Part shown: positions 62,969 through 64,000 of the stretch, piece after piece
Layout of the letters: each line of letters opens with the position of its first letter
Position numbering within the stretch: the stretch's first letter is position 1
Source of the DNA: Lactifluus volemus
Taxonomy: Eukaryota; Basidiomycota; Agaricomycetes; Russulales; Russulaceae
Length of the DNA stretch: 64,000 nucleotides
NCBI GenBank assembly: GCA_022376515.1
Contig: WTXI01000129.1
Span: 40,928 to 104,927 of the forward strand
Reading direction: 5' to 3'
Program-made: the position numbers and the translations under genes
The notes under the pieces: generated by a model
Databases searched by the model: none
What the model saw: only the letters and a program-made list of their open reading frames with translations
What the model was told of the DNA's origin: nothing

Positions 62969-63928
62969 CCCTATTTTGCCTCTTTCGTTCCAACGTCTTC
63001 CCCTCTTGTCTCCCTTGATCTCAACATGTCTCGTACTGTGTATTATTTCAGTTGGTGACTTGGTCCTTTCCTCTGTCTCGAGAATGCGAGCAGGGAAGCC
63101 TTGAAAATGTGCCATGCAAACAAAAGAAATTAAGGAAGAGTAAAAGCCACTTCGAGTGGCAGAACTCTGACGTTCATTAAAAGCGCCCTTCGACGAACTG
63201 AAGAGCGCTAAAGTTATGCTCCCTGGTCGTGAGAGAATCGGATTCATCGGAAGAGAATCCAGGCCGATAGTTCTCATTTGACGGGATCCGGACTCACCTA
63301 TTACTATATGTAATGGCCGATACGGTGCCAGTGAATGATTTCAGAGTCGCAGTCATGAGCAACGGAGGATTTGTAGCAGCTAGGTCAAAAAAATGGGACA
63401 CGCTCAAGCCAGAGGATGACGTCATATGCGCCTTATGTAATTGAAGGCGGGTATACTACTCAGTAGATCATCAATGGAAGTTACAACGGCCAGGAACAGG
63501 ATCAAGTTGTGCGCAACACGAGGCTGGGAAGCTGTCATGTAGTACCAGAAGCATTCACTTCGTTACTTAGTATGCTCTCCGACCCTAAAATAAAAGCCTC
63601 GACAGTAAAAATTCGTTTATCGCTGAATCGGTGGCCCCGCTATGCACTGTCCGTAGCAAGCAAGCTCTGTTCTGCATGGGCTTGGGGTCCGTCGAAATCT
63701 CACCATACTAGTTCAAGTTGTCTGCAGCAGGTGATGATGGAAAACACTCATCTGTGAATGTGCAAGCCTACAGGCAGCAGGCAGGGAATGCTAAGCAATG
63801 TGGACGTTCATTTCATCTTATTACAAGGTCAGCGACTCGGACAGAGATCGCACTTCAGCGTTGTTCGCTCATACAGCAAAGATAGTTCCATCAATCCAGA
63901 GTCCGTTAACAATTCTTCAAAATAACCG
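62969..63928. other. 3' region between convergent P450 genes
   Basis: Mostly the duplicated 3' sequence of unit B, then about 130 unique bases before the third P450. No gene recognised. Confidence 0.5.
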
Positions 63929-64000
63929 TCACAGCCCTCGCAGCTCCCGCTCTCGTGCTAGGAGAGCAGAAGCCTCCGGGAAACGAGGCGTTATCTCGCA
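63929..64000 (-). CDS. Cytochrome P450, third copy (3' end only, runs off window)
   Basis: On the minus strand the last 72 bases encode CEITPRFPEASALLARERE followed by LRGL and a stop. This matches the C-terminal exon of P450 copy 1 (CEITPRFPEVPALLARERE). The gene is therefore a third member of the family, transcribed toward copies 1 and 2, with the rest outside the window. The frame is intact here, and it also supports the copy 1 C-terminus as the ancestral form. Confidence 0.85.
   Translation of the reverse strand, partial: CEITPRFPEASALLARERELRGL

Larger units (their letters stand above)
59333..63798. repeat. Tandem duplication unit B (P450 copy 2)
   Basis: Second copy of the unit, in direct orientation right after unit A. 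It begins with cctgtgtcctgaggtata-like sequence at 59333 and ends with cctacaggcagcaggcaggg at about 63770-63789. It is longer than unit A because of two inserted segments, and carries a deletion of about 230 bases at about 60070 relative to unit A. Confidence 0.85.

Overview
The window is nuclear DNA of a filamentous basidiomycete, most likely an Agaricomycete of the Rhizoctonia/Ceratobasidium kind. Genes are compact and cut by many 50-60 bp GT-AG introns. They encode PRP4 kinase, SRPK, Dbr1, Suv3, a single ValRS with two candidate starts, a two-finger Q/P-rich regulator and tandem P450s. The genus is an impression from gene style, not a search result.

Layout. 1-6.7 kb: PRP4 splicing kinase (minus, cut by the window edge), an unrecognised 269-aa protein, and a divergent mitochondrial pair (mitoribosomal S27/S33 protein and SUV3 helicase) sharing a 179-bp promoter. 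7.7-10.5 kb: a Rap1-like BRCT+Myb protein and a small homeodomain protein, divergent, with predicted start codons that overlap in one CATG. 11.6-17.6 kb: epsin and valyl-tRNA synthetase. 20.5-22.7 kb: a C2H2 transcription factor, then about 5 kb without a convincing gene. 27.6-29.2 kb: lariat debranching enzyme DBR1. 30.7-37.3 kb: two short mitochondrial-like genes, a decayed duplicate of the 37.4-38.7 kb segment, and a trypsin-like protease-fold protein. 38.3-46.1 kb: a coiled-coil/proline-rich protein, an SRPK kinase and an orphan protein kinase. 46-55.5 kb: gene-poor, with small or broken coding regions. 55.6-64 kb: a tandem duplication carrying two cytochrome P450 genes, with the 3' end of a third, convergent P450 at the window edge.

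Two themes stand out. First, many conserved genes (SUV3, RAP1-like, VAS1, the C2H2 factor, DBR1, the protease-like gene, the 44.5 kb kinase) read correctly on both sides of isolated one-base gaps, mostly in homopolymers, while their introns and motifs are intact. VAS1 alone has about seven. This looks more like residual assembly error than pseudogenisation, and automated gene models here will be broken. Second, the P450 array is dynamic: the second copy carries two inserted segments flanked by direct repeats (one next to its TATA box) and small indels that hit its PERF motif and C-terminus.

Functionally the left 43 kb is rich in RNA metabolism (PRP4, SRPK, DBR1, SUV3, VAS1, mitoribosome). These genes are not co-transcribed and I infer no operon-like logic. 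I found no convincing new multi-gene system. The best leads are the RAP1-like/homeodomain pair, the N51-less homeodomain, the protease-fold family and the P450 array.
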